Notes under the pieces: model-generated
Told to the model about the DNA's origin: nothing
The model's database searches: none
Seen by the model: the letters and a program-made list of their open reading frames with translations, nothing else
NCBI RefSeq assembly: GCF_002102265.1
Contig: NZ_LQPG01000057.1
Location: 1 to 64,000, forward strand
Direction: 5' to 3'
DNA from: Mycolicibacter longobardus
GTDB lineage: Bacteria; Actinomycetota; Actinomycetes; Mycobacteriales; Mycobacteriaceae
Length of the DNA stretch: 64,000 bases
Shown here: piece after piece, positions 8,985-18,040 of the stretch
How positions within the stretch are numbered: the stretch's first letter is position 1
Layout: every line of letters starts with the position of its first letter
Made by a program: the position numbers and the translations under genes

Positions 8985-9245
8985 TTACTGCTGCGCGGCG
9001 ATCGGGGTGGCGAAGACGAACAACGCCATGAAGGCCAGGTTGATGAAGTAGGCCGCCTCGACCAGACCAACCGTGATGAAGAACGGGGTGAACAGCCGAC
9101 CCTGAGCCTCAGGCTGGCGGGCGATGCCGGCGATCAGGGCGTTACCGGCGATACCGTCACCGATACCGGCACCGATGGCGCCACCGCCCATGATGAGACC
9201 GCCGCCGATCAGGGCACCGAGTCCGATCAGATTGGGATCTGCCAT
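8985..9245 (-). CDS. atpE: F1Fo ATP synthase subunit c (bedaquiline target)
   Basis: Proteolipid of the rotor ring, 86 residues with two membrane helices separated by the polar loop ARQPEAQGR. The proton-carrying carboxylate is Glu63 (GLVEAAYFINLA); Asp30 corresponds to Asp28 of M. tuberculosis because two residues are inserted at the N-terminus. The residues that contact bedaquiline (Asp30, Glu63, Ala65, Ile68 here) are all the drug-sensitive type. The C-terminal tail PIAAQQ is slightly longer than in M. tuberculosis. It follows atpB by 62 nt with a clear AAGGAGGAT ribosome site. Confidence 0.97.
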   Translation of the reverse strand: MADPNLIGLGALIGGGLIMGGGAIGAGIGDGIAGNALIAGIARQPEAQGRLFTPFFITVGLVEAAYFINLAFMALFVFATPIAAQQ

Positions 9246-9307
9246 TTCTTATCCTCCTTGCTAGCTGGTAGTTCTCTACCAGGTCTGATGTGGTCCTACA
9301 GGTACTA

Positions 9308-10063
9308 CTAGTGGTGGTCTTCCTCGAGCTCCATGGCCTGACTGAAGTACAGGATGGTCAGCAGGGCGAAAATGAACGCCTGGATCAATCCGACGAACAG
9401 GTCGAAGGTCTTCCAGATCGCGTTCGGCGCCACCATGAAGACCGGCCCCAACAACGCGATCAAGCTGACCAAGATGCCGCCGGCGAAGATGTTGCCGAAA
9501 AGTCGCAGGGACAGCGAGACCGGCTTGGCGATCTCCTCCACCAGGTTGATCGGCGCCAGGACGGCCACGTGACCCTTGAGCACCCGCAGCGGGTGGCCCA
9601 CCAGGCCACGACGCCAGAAGCCGGCCAGGTGGTAGCCGCAGAAGACGAAGAGCGCCAGCGCCAGCACGAAGTTGATGTCGGCCGCAGCCGAGGAGAGCAG
9701 CTCGTGGACACCGTGTTCGTCGGAGTACTGCACCGGTAGCACTGAGAGCCAGTTGCAGACCAGGATGAATATGAAGATGGTGACCGCCAGCGGCAACACG
9801 AACGGCGCGATCTTCATCCCGATGGCACCCTCGATCTGGTTGCGCATCTGCACGGTGATCGCCTCGAAGAACAGCTGAACACCGCCCGGCACGCCGGTCG
9901 AGGTGACCTTGGCGCGCAGGAAGAACGCCAGCGCGATCACGATCACCGCGGCGATCGCGGTGGAGGTGATTGTGTCGATGTTGACCTCACCGACCAGCGG
10001 CCACACCGCGGTCTCGTGGTGGCCGACTTCGATGCCTCCCTCAGCCAGGATCGACTCAGTCAT
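9308..10063 (-). CDS. atpB: F1Fo ATP synthase subunit a
   Basis: Membrane subunit a, 251 residues, forms the two proton half-channels beside the c ring. It has multiple hydrophobic helices; the essential stator arginine lies in SLSLRLFGNIFAGG, and the final helix pair ends AFIFALLTILYFSQAMELEEDHH. The first 8 nt overlap the end of the upstream atpI-like gene, which indicates translational coupling. Confidence 0.97.
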   Translation of the reverse strand: MTESILAEGGIEVGHHETAVWPLVGEVNIDTITSTAIAAVIVIALAFFLRAKVTSTGVPGGVQLFFEAITVQMRNQIEGAIGMKIAPFVLPLAVTIFIFILVCNWLSVLPVQYSDEHGVHELLSSAAADINFVLALALFVFCGYHLAGFWRRGLVGHPLRVLKGHVAVLAPINLVEEIAKPVSLSLRLFGNIFAGGILVSLIALLGPVFMVAPNAIWKTFDLFVGLIQAFIFALLTILYFSQAMELEEDHH

Positions 10064-10502
10064 TTTCCGTCCCTTCAGCGCCCGACTCTGACGCTTGCGC
10101 GCGGAGCTTTTTTACCACTGGCAGCATGGTGGTCAGCACCAACACCACCTCGAACAGCGCCAACCCGAACAGCGCACCCAGGCCGTCCGGCCGGAACTGG
10201 TAGGCGATCGCCAGGCCGATCACACTGATGACCAGCAGACGCGACGCCGAGTTCAGCGCCATCTTCTTCTTCAGCGGGTGGTCCTGCGCGGTGATTCGCA
10301 GCGCCGACCGGCGGATCAGCAGCGCATTGCCCAATCCGAGCGCCAGGCCCAGCCCGAAGAACACCCCGAACAGCGGGTGTCCGAATTGAGCGGCCACGGC
10401 GATCGCGGCGGCGGTCAGAGCGACACATATCAGCAGCAGCCGAATCGGCTGGAACACCACCGACGGCAACACCAACGGCGCATCCTGCGCTGGTGTCGTC
10501 AC
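10056..10502 (-). CDS. ATP synthase subunit I-like membrane protein
   Basis: A 148-residue protein with four predicted membrane segments (about 18-35, 40-62, 88-105 and 108-130) at the head of the atp operon, in the position of Rv1303. Location and topology fit AtpI-like proteins, which help assemble the c ring or supply Mg2+; sequence identity to classical AtpI is too low for me to be sure. The start is a GTG (10500-10502). The gene end overlaps atpB by 8 nt. Confidence 0.85.
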   Translation of the reverse strand: MTTPAQDAPLVLPSVVFQPIRLLLICVALTAAAIAVAAQFGHPLFGVFFGLGLALGLGNALLIRRSALRITAQDHPLKKKMALNSASRLLVISVIGLAIAYQFRPDGLGALFGLALFEVVLVLTTMLPVVKKLRAQASESGAEGTEND

Positions 10503-10619
10503 CGCCTCACCCCAATCTCAACATTGCGCTGCGTCACTGTCGCGAAGTCGCCCGCCGAGCGTATCGGATGCCCGAACGCTTCTCCGAACCACCTGACAAG
10601 CCCATCCTAACTCGTCCTA

Positions 10620-11798
10620 CTACTCCGCGTCGTAGCGGCCTTCTTCCAGGCCGTTTTCCCTGCGCAGCAGCGGGATGAGCGTAACGACGATCGCGATGAG
10701 CATCGCGCCCAACATCACCGCCCCGGTGTAGCGCGGATCGAAGAAGATGGTGCCGGCGGTACCGAACGCCACGATCGCCGTCCACAAGTAGATCAGCAGC
10801 ACCACCCGGCGATCGGAATGGCCGATCTGCAGCAACCGGTGGTGCAGGTGCATCTTGTCCGGACTGAACGGGCTGAGCCCGGCGCGGGTACGGCGGATGA
10901 TCGCCAGCAGCACGTCCAACGCGGGTACGCACATCACCGCGGCCACCAACAGGAACGGTGACAGCAGCGCGAAGACGTCACGGGCGCCGTAGGCGGTTTG
11001 CGAGATCGGCCCCGCGGCGGTGGTCGACGCCGCGGCCAACATCAGCCCGATCAGCATCGACCCGGAATCGCCCATGAAGATCTTCGCCGGGCTGAAATTG
11101 TGCGGCAGGAACCCCAGACAGGCACCGGCCAGCACCACCGAGATCAACGCGGGCGGGTAGAACAGCACGTCACCGCCGTGGTCCTGCAGCACGCCGACGG
11201 AGAACATGCAGATCGCCAGCGCGGTGATCAGCCCCAGGCCCGCGGCTAGGCCGTCGAGCCCGTCGACGAAGTTCATCGCGTTGACGATCGAGACCGTCAA
11301 CGCCAGCGTGAGCAGGATCGACGACACCTGGTCGAGCACCACGGTGCCGACACCGCCGATCGGGATATAGAGCACACTCCAGGCGACGCCCATGGTGACC
11401 AGCACGCTGGCCGCGGTGATCTGGCCGGCGAACTTGGTCAGGGCATCCAGTCCCCACTTGTCGTCGAGCAGGCCGATGCCCATGATCACCCCGCCGGCCA
11501 GCACCACCGCCGGCATGCCGTTGGAGTAGACGAAACCGCGGGTCAACGCGGGCAACTGCGACGCCAGGAAGATCCCGGCGACGATGCCGACGTACATCGC
11601 CAGCCCGCCCATCCGCGGTGTCGGCTTGACGTGGACGTCGCGTTCGCGCGGGTAGGCGACCGCGCCCACCCGGGTGGCCAGCCAGCGGACCGGACCGGTG
11701 GTGAAGTAGGTGATGATCGCAGCGGTCAGTCCGACCAGGGCGAGCTCCCGCAGGGGCACACCGGCGCCACGGTCGGCAAGGGCCAGCAGGCTGGTCAC
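10620..11798 (-). CDS. wecA: Polyprenyl-phosphate N-acetylhexosamine-1-phosphate transferase WecA
   Basis: WecA moves GlcNAc-1-phosphate from UDP-GlcNAc to decaprenyl phosphate, the first step of the arabinogalactan linker. The 392-residue protein has about eleven membrane helices and the family motifs PRMGGLAMYVG, NAMNFVDGLDGLAAG and KIFMGDSGSMLIG, with HLHHRLLQIGHS near the C-terminus. The GTG start at 11796-11798 overlaps the TGA of the preceding gene (GTGA), so it is translationally coupled. Longer open codons to 12242 overlap that gene in another frame and are not used. Confidence 0.95.
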   Translation of the reverse strand: MTSLLALADRGAGVPLRELALVGLTAAIITYFTTGPVRWLATRVGAVAYPRERDVHVKPTPRMGGLAMYVGIVAGIFLASQLPALTRGFVYSNGMPAVVLAGGVIMGIGLLDDKWGLDALTKFAGQITAASVLVTMGVAWSVLYIPIGGVGTVVLDQVSSILLTLALTVSIVNAMNFVDGLDGLAAGLGLITALAICMFSVGVLQDHGGDVLFYPPALISVVLAGACLGFLPHNFSPAKIFMGDSGSMLIGLMLAAASTTAAGPISQTAYGARDVFALLSPFLLVAAVMCVPALDVLLAIIRRTRAGLSPFSPDKMHLHHRLLQIGHSDRRVVLLIYLWTAIVAFGTAGTIFFDPRYTGAVMLGAMLIAIVVTLIPLLRRENGLEEGRYDAE

Positions 11799-12454
11799 GG
11801 TGTGCCCGTGAGCGCCGCCGGGTCCAGCCCCAGCACCGCTCCGATCTGCTCGGCGGAGACCGGTCCGGTTCGCACGATGCGCGGGGCGGGCCCGGTCAGA
11901 TCCACGATCGTCGAGGCCTCCCCTCGTTCGGCCGGGCCCGCGTCGAGGTAGACGTCGACGGACTCCCCGAGTTGGCGCTGCGCTTCGCCGGCGTCGACGG
12001 CCGGCGGGCCACCGGAGACGTTGGCACTGGACACCGCCATCGGGCCCACGGCCTTGAGGACCTCCAAGGCCACCGGATGCAGCGGCATGCGCACCATGAC
12101 GGTGCCGCGGGCTTCGCCGAGGTCCCACTGCAACGACGGCGCCTGGGTCACGATCAGGCTCAGCGCGCCCGGCCAGAACGCGCGGATCAACTCGCGGGCG
12201 GTGTCGGGAACGATCAGGGCCAGCCCGTCGATGGAGTTCCACGACCCGACCAGCACACCCACCGGCATGTCCCGGCCGCGTCCCTTGGCCGCCAGCAGCG
12301 CGGTCACCCCGGCGGCGTTGAAGGCGTCCGCACCGATGCCGTAGACGGTGTCGGTGGGAAGCACCACCAGGCGCCCGCCCCGGACGGCGTCGACCGCCGC
12401 GGCGATCCCGGCGGCGCGCCGATCGGCGTCGGCGCAGTCGAAAACCTCTGTCAT
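11795..12454 (-). CDS. L-threonylcarbamoyladenylate synthase (Sua5/YrdC/TsaC family)
   Basis: This 219-residue cytoplasmic enzyme makes threonylcarbamoyl-AMP from Thr, bicarbonate and ATP for the t6A37 modification of ANN-decoding tRNAs. The YrdC fold is shown by GGRLVVLPTDTVYGIGADA, the KxR-type motif KGRGRDMP and SSANVSGGPP. It overlaps prmC by 4 nt (ATGA) and wecA by 4 nt (GTGA), so prmC, this gene and wecA read as one coupled unit. Confidence 0.95.
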   Translation of the reverse strand: MTEVFDCADADRRAAGIAAAVDAVRGGRLVVLPTDTVYGIGADAFNAAGVTALLAAKGRGRDMPVGVLVGSWNSIDGLALIVPDTARELIRAFWPGALSLIVTQAPSLQWDLGEARGTVMVRMPLHPVALEVLKAVGPMAVSSANVSGGPPAVDAGEAQRQLGESVDVYLDAGPAERGEASTIVDLTGPAPRIVRTGPVSAEQIGAVLGLDPAALTGTP

Positions 12455-13296
12455 GGTTGACCGTTCCTGACCGCCGTCACGAATCGGGGCCGTCCGGTCA
12501 GATCCGGGCGGGAGACCACGTCGTCGAAGAATCCGGTACCGCGCACGGCTTCGACCGTAGTCGCCGGCGTGGTGTCGTCGTGCTCGACCGCGAACAGGCC
12601 GCCGGGACGCAGCAGTCGTGCCGCCAGTGCGGCCAGCGGAGTGATCACCGACATGCCGTCGGCGCCGCCGAACAGCGCGTGTTCCGGGTCATGTTGGGCC
12701 ACCTCGGGATCCAGGTCCGCCCCGTCCGGAATGTAAGGCGGGTTGCTGACCATCAGGTCGACCTGGCCGTCCAAGTCCGGCAGCAGATCCGGCATGGTGA
12801 CGTCGCCGCTGCGCAGTTCCACCGACGTGCCCGCGCAGTTGCGTCGCGCGTAGTCCAGTGCCGGCTCGGAGTCGTCGACGGCGAGCACCCGGGCGGCGGG
12901 AAGATGATGGGCCAGCGCGATCGCCAGTGCACCGGAGCCGGTGCAGGCATCGACGATCAGCGGGTCCGGCCGAAGTTGTTGAGCCATAACCCATTCGAGG
13001 ATGGCCTCGGTCTCCGGTCGCGGGATGAACACACCCGGGCCGACCTGCAGGGTCACCGGGCCGAACGCCGCGGTCCCGATCAGGTGCTGCAGCGGGACCC
13101 GGGCTCGGCGCGCGGCCACCAGTTCCCGGTAACGCCCGAAGAAGTCGTCGCCGGGCGGATCCAGCAGTGCCAGACGGCCGCGGTCGGTGCCGGCCGCGTG
13201 GGCAGCGAGCGCTTCGGCGTCGTGGCGGGCGGAGTCGATTCCGGCGGCGGTGAAAAGCGCTGCGGCGGAATCGATCGCTTGCCGGAGCTGGTTCAC
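12451..13296 (-). CDS. prmC: Release factor glutamine methyltransferase PrmC (HemK)
   Basis: PrmC methylates the Gln of the GGQ motif in peptide release factors. The 281-residue protein has an N-terminal helical domain, the SAM-binding motif DACTGSGA (117-124) and the catalytic NPPY motif (185-188). The start is a GTG whose last bases form the stop of prfA (GTGA), so it is coupled directly to its own substrate, RF1. Confidence 0.97.
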   Translation of the reverse strand: MNQLRQAIDSAAALFTAAGIDSARHDAEALAAHAAGTDRGRLALLDPPGDDFFGRYRELVAARRARVPLQHLIGTAAFGPVTLQVGPGVFIPRPETEAILEWVMAQQLRPDPLIVDACTGSGALAIALAHHLPAARVLAVDDSEPALDYARRNCAGTSVELRSGDVTMPDLLPDLDGQVDLMVSNPPYIPDGADLDPEVAQHDPEHALFGGADGMSVITPLAALAARLLRPGGLFAVEHDDTTPATTVEAVRGTGFFDDVVSRPDLTGRPRFVTAVRNGQP

Positions 13297-14369
13297 GCCG
13301 TCCCCTGTAACCGGGATTCCTTGTCTGCGGCGGCCAGGGCATCGAACATCGCGTCGAGGTCCCCGTCGAGGACCTGGTCTAGGTTGTGCGCCTTGTAGCC
13401 GATGCGGTGGTCGGTGATCCGGTTCTCCGGGAAGTTATAGGTGCGGATGCGCTCGCTGCGGTCCACGGTGCGGATCTGGCTGGCGCGGTCGGCGGAGGCG
13501 TCCGCCAGTGCCTGCTCCTCGGCCAGTGCCTGCAGCCGAGCCGCCAGGACCTGCAGTGCACGGGCCTTGTTCTGCAGCTGGGACCGCTCGTTCTGGCAGG
13601 TGACGACGATTCCGGTCGGCAGGTGGGTGATGCGCACCGCGGAGTCGGTGGTGTTGACGCCCTGGCCGCCCTTGCCGGAGGACCGGTAGACGTCGATGCG
13701 CAGGTCGGACTCGTCGATGGCCACCTCGGCGACCTCTTCGGGCTCGGGGTAGACCAGCACCCCGGCGGCCGAGGTGTGGACCCGGCCCTGAGATTCGGTC
13801 ACCGGCACCCGCTGCACCCGGTGCACCCCGCCCTCGAACTTCATCCGCGACCACACTCCGTCGGCGCTGTCGCCCTTGCTCGCGATGGTCAGAGTGGCGT
13901 CCTTGTAGCCGCCGAGATCCGAGGTGGTCTCGTCGAGCACCGTCACCTTCCAGCCCTGCCGTTCGGCGTAGCGGATGTACATCCGGGCCAGGTCGGCGGC
14001 GAACAGCGCGGACTCCTCCCCGCCCTCGCCGGACTTGACCTCGAGCACGATGTCGTCGGCGTCGTGCGGGTCACGCGGCGCGAGCATGTCGGTGAGCGCG
14101 GTGTCCAGCTCGGCGACGCGCGCCTCCAGCTCGGGGACCTCGGCGGCGAACGACGCGTCGTCGGCGGCCAGCTCGCGGGCGGCCTCCAGGTCGCCGCGGG
14201 CCGACTCCAGCTTGCGGTGGGTGGCGACGATCGGCGCCAACTGGGCGAAGCGGCGCCCGGCCCGGCGCGCCTCGGCCGGATCGTTGTGCAGTTCGGGGTC
14301 GGAAAGCCGAGTTTCCAGGGCGGCGTGTTCGGCCAGCAGGGCGTCGATCGCCTGGATGCTGCGGGTCAT
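13293..14369 (-). CDS. prfA: Peptide chain release factor 1
   Basis: RF1 terminates translation at UAA and UAG codons. The 358-residue protein has the codon-reading tripeptide PVT (189-191) that marks RF1 rather than RF2, and the catalytic GGQ (234-236) in SSGKGGQGVNTTDSAV. No programmed frameshift is present. It starts with ATG 72 nt after rpmE and overlaps prmC by 4 nt. Confidence 0.98.
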   Translation of the reverse strand: MTRSIQAIDALLAEHAALETRLSDPELHNDPAEARRAGRRFAQLAPIVATHRKLESARGDLEAARELAADDASFAAEVPELEARVAELDTALTDMLAPRDPHDADDIVLEVKSGEGGEESALFAADLARMYIRYAERQGWKVTVLDETTSDLGGYKDATLTIASKGDSADGVWSRMKFEGGVHRVQRVPVTESQGRVHTSAAGVLVYPEPEEVAEVAIDESDLRIDVYRSSGKGGQGVNTTDSAVRITHLPTGIVVTCQNERSQLQNKARALQVLAARLQALAEEQALADASADRASQIRTVDRSERIRTYNFPENRITDHRIGYKAHNLDQVLDGDLDAMFDALAAADKESRLQGTA

Positions 14370-14441
14370 CTCACCTCCATCGCCGAACGCAAGCCGACGC
14401 CCGGGTGACGTGCTGGCACGTTCCGGGCGTCGGTGAGGGAG

Positions 14442-14687
14442 CTATTTGTCGGCGTCTGCCGTGTCGGCCGCAGCACCGACCTTGCGCTTGCCGTAGCGCT
14501 TCTCGAAGCGGGCGACCCGGCCGCCGCTGTCGAGGATCTTCTGCTTGCCGGTGTAGAACGGGTGGCACTGCGAGCAGACCTCGACCACGATGTGGCCGCT
14601 CTCCTTGGTGCTGCGGGTGGTGAAGCTGTTGCCGCAACCGCAGACCACGGTGGTCTCGCCGTAGGCAGGGTGAATGCCAGATTTCAT
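14442..14687 (-). CDS. rpmE: 50S ribosomal protein L31 (zinc-binding form)
   Basis: An 81-residue L31 with the full set of zinc ligands (Cys16, Cys18, Cys38, Cys41), so it is the C-plus form used in zinc-replete cells. The core CSQCHPFYTGKQKILDSGGR is invariant. It sits between rho and prfA, as in M. tuberculosis. Confidence 0.97.
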   Translation of the reverse strand: MKSGIHPAYGETTVVCGCGNSFTTRSTKESGHIVVEVCSQCHPFYTGKQKILDSGGRVARFEKRYGKRKVGAAADTADADK

Positions 14688-14841
14688 GATGTCCTCTTCG
14701 ATCGTCGGCCGCCGGGTCGCCCGCCTTCGAATGTGAGGCGGACGTGAACCGGAACCTGAGGTGTTTGATTATGCCAGCTGCGCTGTCGCCCCCCAAAACG
14801 TCGGGAGGGTCTTGCGCATTCCGCTGGGGTAACGCCGTCGG

Positions 14842-16824
14842 TCAGTCGTTGTCCATGCCGGGCGTGGTCTTGGAGACCTGGACCAGGAACTCGTAGTTGT
14901 TCTTGGTCTTGCGCAGCTGACTCATCAACAGGTCGATGGCCTGGTGCGAGTCCAGCCCGGACAGCAGCCGGCGCAGCTTGTGCACGATCGCGAACTCGTC
15001 GGGCGAGAGCAGCAGCTCGTCCTTGCGGGTGCCGGACGGGTTGACGTCCACAGCCGGGAACACCCGCCGCTCGGCGATCTTGCGGTCCAGCTTGAGCTCG
15101 GCGTTGCCGGTGCCCTTGAACTCCTCGAAGATCACCGTGTCGCCGGTGGAGCCGGTCTCGACCATCGCGGTGGCGATGATGGTCAGCGAGCCGCCGTCCT
15201 CGATGTTGCGGGCCGCGCCCAGGAACCGCTTGGGCGGGTAGAGCGCGGTGGAGTCCACACCACCGGACAGGATGCGGCCCGACGCCGGGGAGGCGTTGTT
15301 GTAGGCACGCCCCAGCCGGGTGATCGAGTCCAGCAGCACGACGACGTCCTTGCCCTGCTCCACCAGGCGCTTGGCCCGCTCGATGGCCAGCTCGGCGGCC
15401 TGGGTGTGGTCCGACGGCGGCCGGTCGAAGGTCGAGGCGATGACCTCACCCTTGACCGAACGCTGCATGTCGGTGACTTCTTCGGGGCGCTCGTCGACCA
15501 GCACCACCATCAGGTGGCATTCGGGGTTGTTGCGGGTGATCGCGTTGGCGATGTCCTGCATGATCGTGGTCTTACCGGCCTTGGGCGGCGACACGATCAG
15601 CGCACGCTGCCCCTTGCCGATCGGCATGATCAGGTCGATGACGCGGGTGGTCAGCTTCTCGGTCGAGGTCTCCAACCGCAGCCGCTGGTTCGGGTACAGC
15701 GGGGTCAGCTTGGAGAAGTCGGGGCGGTTGCGGGCTTCTTCGACCGGGCCGCCGTTGACCGAGTCCAGCCGTACCAGGGGGTTGAACTTCTGCCGCTGGT
15801 TGGGCTGCTCGCCGTCTCGGGGCACCCGCACCGCACCGGTCACCGCGTCGCCGCGACGCAGCCCGTTCTTGCGGACCATGTTCATCGACACGTAGACGTC
15901 GTTGGGTCCGGCCAGGTAGCCGGAGGTGCGCACGAACGCGTAGTTGTCCAGCACGTCGAGGATGCCGGCCACCGGCTGCACGACGTCGTCCTCGCGCAGT
16001 TCGGCGTCCCCGCCGCCCTCGCCACCGCGCTCGCCACGGCGGCGACGGTCCCGGAAGCGGCGACCGCGCCGGCCGCCTCGCCCGTCCTCGTCGTCGCCGG
16101 CGCCGCGGTTGGACTGGTCGCCGCCCTGCTCGTCACCCTTGGACTGCGCCGAGTCGTCGGTCTTCGAGTCGGGCTTAGCGTCGGTCTTCGCGCCGTCGCG
16201 CCGTCCACCGGACTGTTCGGCCTTGTCTGCCTTGGCGTCCTTGTTGTCGGCGCGGCCCTGCTTGCGTGACTCGCCCTGCTTGTCCGCGTCGGCCGGCTTC
16301 TCCTGCTCGGCCTGGGTGTCCTGCTCGCCGCCGTTGGCCGCGGGTGCGCCGGTCGCACGGCTGGCGCCGCGCCGTTCGCGGCGGGCCGGCGCCTCGGTGG
16401 CGTCAGCCTCGGAAGCCTCGGCACCGTGGGCTGCGCCGTTCGCGGTCTGATCGGTGCTCGGCGCTTCGCCGCCGTTGCCCTCGACCTCGCGGATCGCGGC
16501 GATCAGCTCGCTCTTGCGCATTCCGGAGGCGCCTTTGACGCCGACGCGGTTGGCCAGGGCCCGCAGCTCGGGCAGCACCATCGTCGACAGCGAACCGTCG
16601 GCGCCGGTGGCGGCACCGTTGTCCGGCGCCGCAGCGGGGGCCGACTCCGTCGCGGGCGCCGGGGCTTCGGACGGCGCGGCGTCCGAAGGCTCAGGGGTGC
16701 CGGTGACGCCGGCGGGCGAGGCCTCGGAGGCCTGCGGGCTCGGGGTCTCGGGAGTGCTCTGAGGGGTCGACAGCGATTCCTGATCGGTGCTGCCTTCAGC
16801 CGTGAAGAGGTCCGTTTCGGTCAC
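14842..16824 (-). CDS. rho: Transcription termination factor Rho
   Basis: Hexameric RNA-dependent ATPase that ends transcription; 660 residues from the GTG at 16822-16824, which has a strong GAAAGGA ribosome site 6 nt upstream. The order is an N-terminal Rho_N segment (LPELRALANRVGVKGASGMR), a long insertion of about 170 residues rich in Ala, Asp, Lys, Arg and Gly, the cold-shock-like RNA-binding domain (LDNYAFVRTSGYLAGPNDVY), and the ATPase with Walker A SPPKAGKT (Lys418) and VLLDSITRLGRAYN. The insertion is typical of actinobacterial Rho and includes RGG-like tracts that bind RNA. Confidence 0.97.
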   Translation of the reverse strand: MTETDLFTAEGSTDQESLSTPQSTPETPSPQASEASPAGVTGTPEPSDAAPSEAPAPATESAPAAAPDNGAATGADGSLSTMVLPELRALANRVGVKGASGMRKSELIAAIREVEGNGGEAPSTDQTANGAAHGAEASEADATEAPARRERRGASRATGAPAANGGEQDTQAEQEKPADADKQGESRKQGRADNKDAKADKAEQSGGRRDGAKTDAKPDSKTDDSAQSKGDEQGGDQSNRGAGDDEDGRGGRRGRRFRDRRRRGERGGEGGGDAELREDDVVQPVAGILDVLDNYAFVRTSGYLAGPNDVYVSMNMVRKNGLRRGDAVTGAVRVPRDGEQPNQRQKFNPLVRLDSVNGGPVEEARNRPDFSKLTPLYPNQRLRLETSTEKLTTRVIDLIMPIGKGQRALIVSPPKAGKTTIMQDIANAITRNNPECHLMVVLVDERPEEVTDMQRSVKGEVIASTFDRPPSDHTQAAELAIERAKRLVEQGKDVVVLLDSITRLGRAYNNASPASGRILSGGVDSTALYPPKRFLGAARNIEDGGSLTIIATAMVETGSTGDTVIFEEFKGTGNAELKLDRKIAERRVFPAVDVNPSGTRKDELLLSPDEFAIVHKLRRLLSGLDSHQAIDLLMSQLRKTKNNYEFLVQVSKTTPGMDND

Positions 16825-17089
16825 GGATTTCCTTTCTTCCCTCGTCGGTTTTGTCACGCGAGGGGTTAGTTGCATCCAGCGGAATCGCCGAGTGCGTGTC
16901 ACCGTCGACTGTTTAACGGTGTTTACCCGTATCGACGGCGTCATAACGCAAACCGTCAGCTACGGGAAGAATTTGGTGGCATCCCGGTTGACATCGCAGT
17001 CTGATTCAGGTGCTGATGCCGCGAATGCGGGACGGGACCGAGGATAGCCCGCTTCGGTGCAGGACGCAACAGACACGGCGCGGCGCGCC
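16825..17089 (-). promoter_or_regulatory. rho upstream region (long 5' leader or promoter space)
   Basis: These 265 nt separate the stop of thrB from the start of rho and contain no supported gene. Rho genes in many bacteria are autoregulated by attenuation in a long leader, so the length is suggestive, but I see no clear terminator hairpin or strong -35/-10 pair here. Confidence 0.35.
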
Positions 17090-18040
17090 TCAACCGGGCA
17101 CCACCACCCCGGAGTTCCACTTGACGGCGTCGCCGACCCGCATCTCGGTCACGTTGAACAGTCGCGCCTCCGGAGCCTCCAGCACCTCGGGCGGCAGTTG
17201 GGGCGCCGCGCTCAGCGCTATCACCGCAGGTCCGGCACCGGAAAGCACCGCCGCGATCCCGTGGCGCCGCAGCAGCTGCATGAACTCCGCCGTCTCGGGC
17301 TGCGCCGCGGCGCGTTGCGGTTGATGCAGCACGTCCTCGGTGGCCACCAGCAGCAGGTCCGGCCGCTCGGTGAGCGCCACCACCAGCAGCGCGGCGCGGC
17401 TGACGTTGAACCGGGCGTCGCGGTGGCTGACCTGCTCCGGCAGCAGCATGCGGGTCTCCGCGGTCGACGAGCGCAGCTCCGGTATCGCCGGGAACAGATG
17501 GATGTCGGGGTGCAGCCGCAACGGCGCCGCCGAATAGTCGGCTCCGCTGCCGTCGGCCTTGTCGGCGGTCCAGGACACCACGGCGCCACCCAACACGGCG
17601 GCGGCGGCGTTGTCTGGATGGCCCTCGAACTCCGACGCCAGCTGGATCAGTTGGGCTTCGGAGAGTCCGGGCCGATCAAGTTGCGCGACAAGCCCGTTGA
17701 CCACAGCAAGCCCGCCGACCACCGCGGCCGCGGACGACCCCAGGCCACGTTGGTGCGGGATGGCGTTGCGGCAGCGCACCACCATTCCGGGGGCCTCGAC
17801 ACCGGCTTCGTGCAGTCCCCGGAGGATGCCTTGCACCACAAGGTGATCCGCGGTCAACGGCACCTGGTCGGCGCCCTCCCCCTCGACCTGCACCACCAGG
17901 CCGGAGTCGACCGTCTCGACGATCACCTCGTCGTAGAGCCCCAACGCCAGACCCAGGCTGTCGAAGCCTGGACCCAGGTTGGCGGTCGACGCCGCCACCG
18001 CGACGGTGGCCGTCAAACCGGCGGGCAACAGTTGGGCCAC
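17090..18040 (-). CDS. thrB: Homoserine kinase
   Basis: ThrB phosphorylates homoserine for threonine synthesis. The 316-residue GHMP kinase has the ATP-binding motif GLGSSAAAVVGGL, the N-terminal ASTANLGPGFDSLG and the C-terminal LSGAGPAVIALS. The GTG start overlaps the TAG stop of thrC by one base (TAGTG) and gives the length of the M. tuberculosis enzyme; upstream open codons run through thrC in another frame. Confidence 0.96.
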   Translation of the reverse strand: MAQLLPAGLTATVAVAASTANLGPGFDSLGLALGLYDEVIVETVDSGLVVQVEGEGADQVPLTADHLVVQGILRGLHEAGVEAPGMVVRCRNAIPHQRGLGSSAAAVVGGLAVVNGLVAQLDRPGLSEAQLIQLASEFEGHPDNAAAAVLGGAVVSWTADKADGSGADYSAAPLRLHPDIHLFPAIPELRSSTAETRMLLPEQVSHRDARFNVSRAALLVVALTERPDLLLVATEDVLHQPQRAAAQPETAEFMQLLRRHGIAAVLSGAGPAVIALSAAPQLPPEVLEAPEARLFNVTEMRVGDAVKWNSGVVVPG

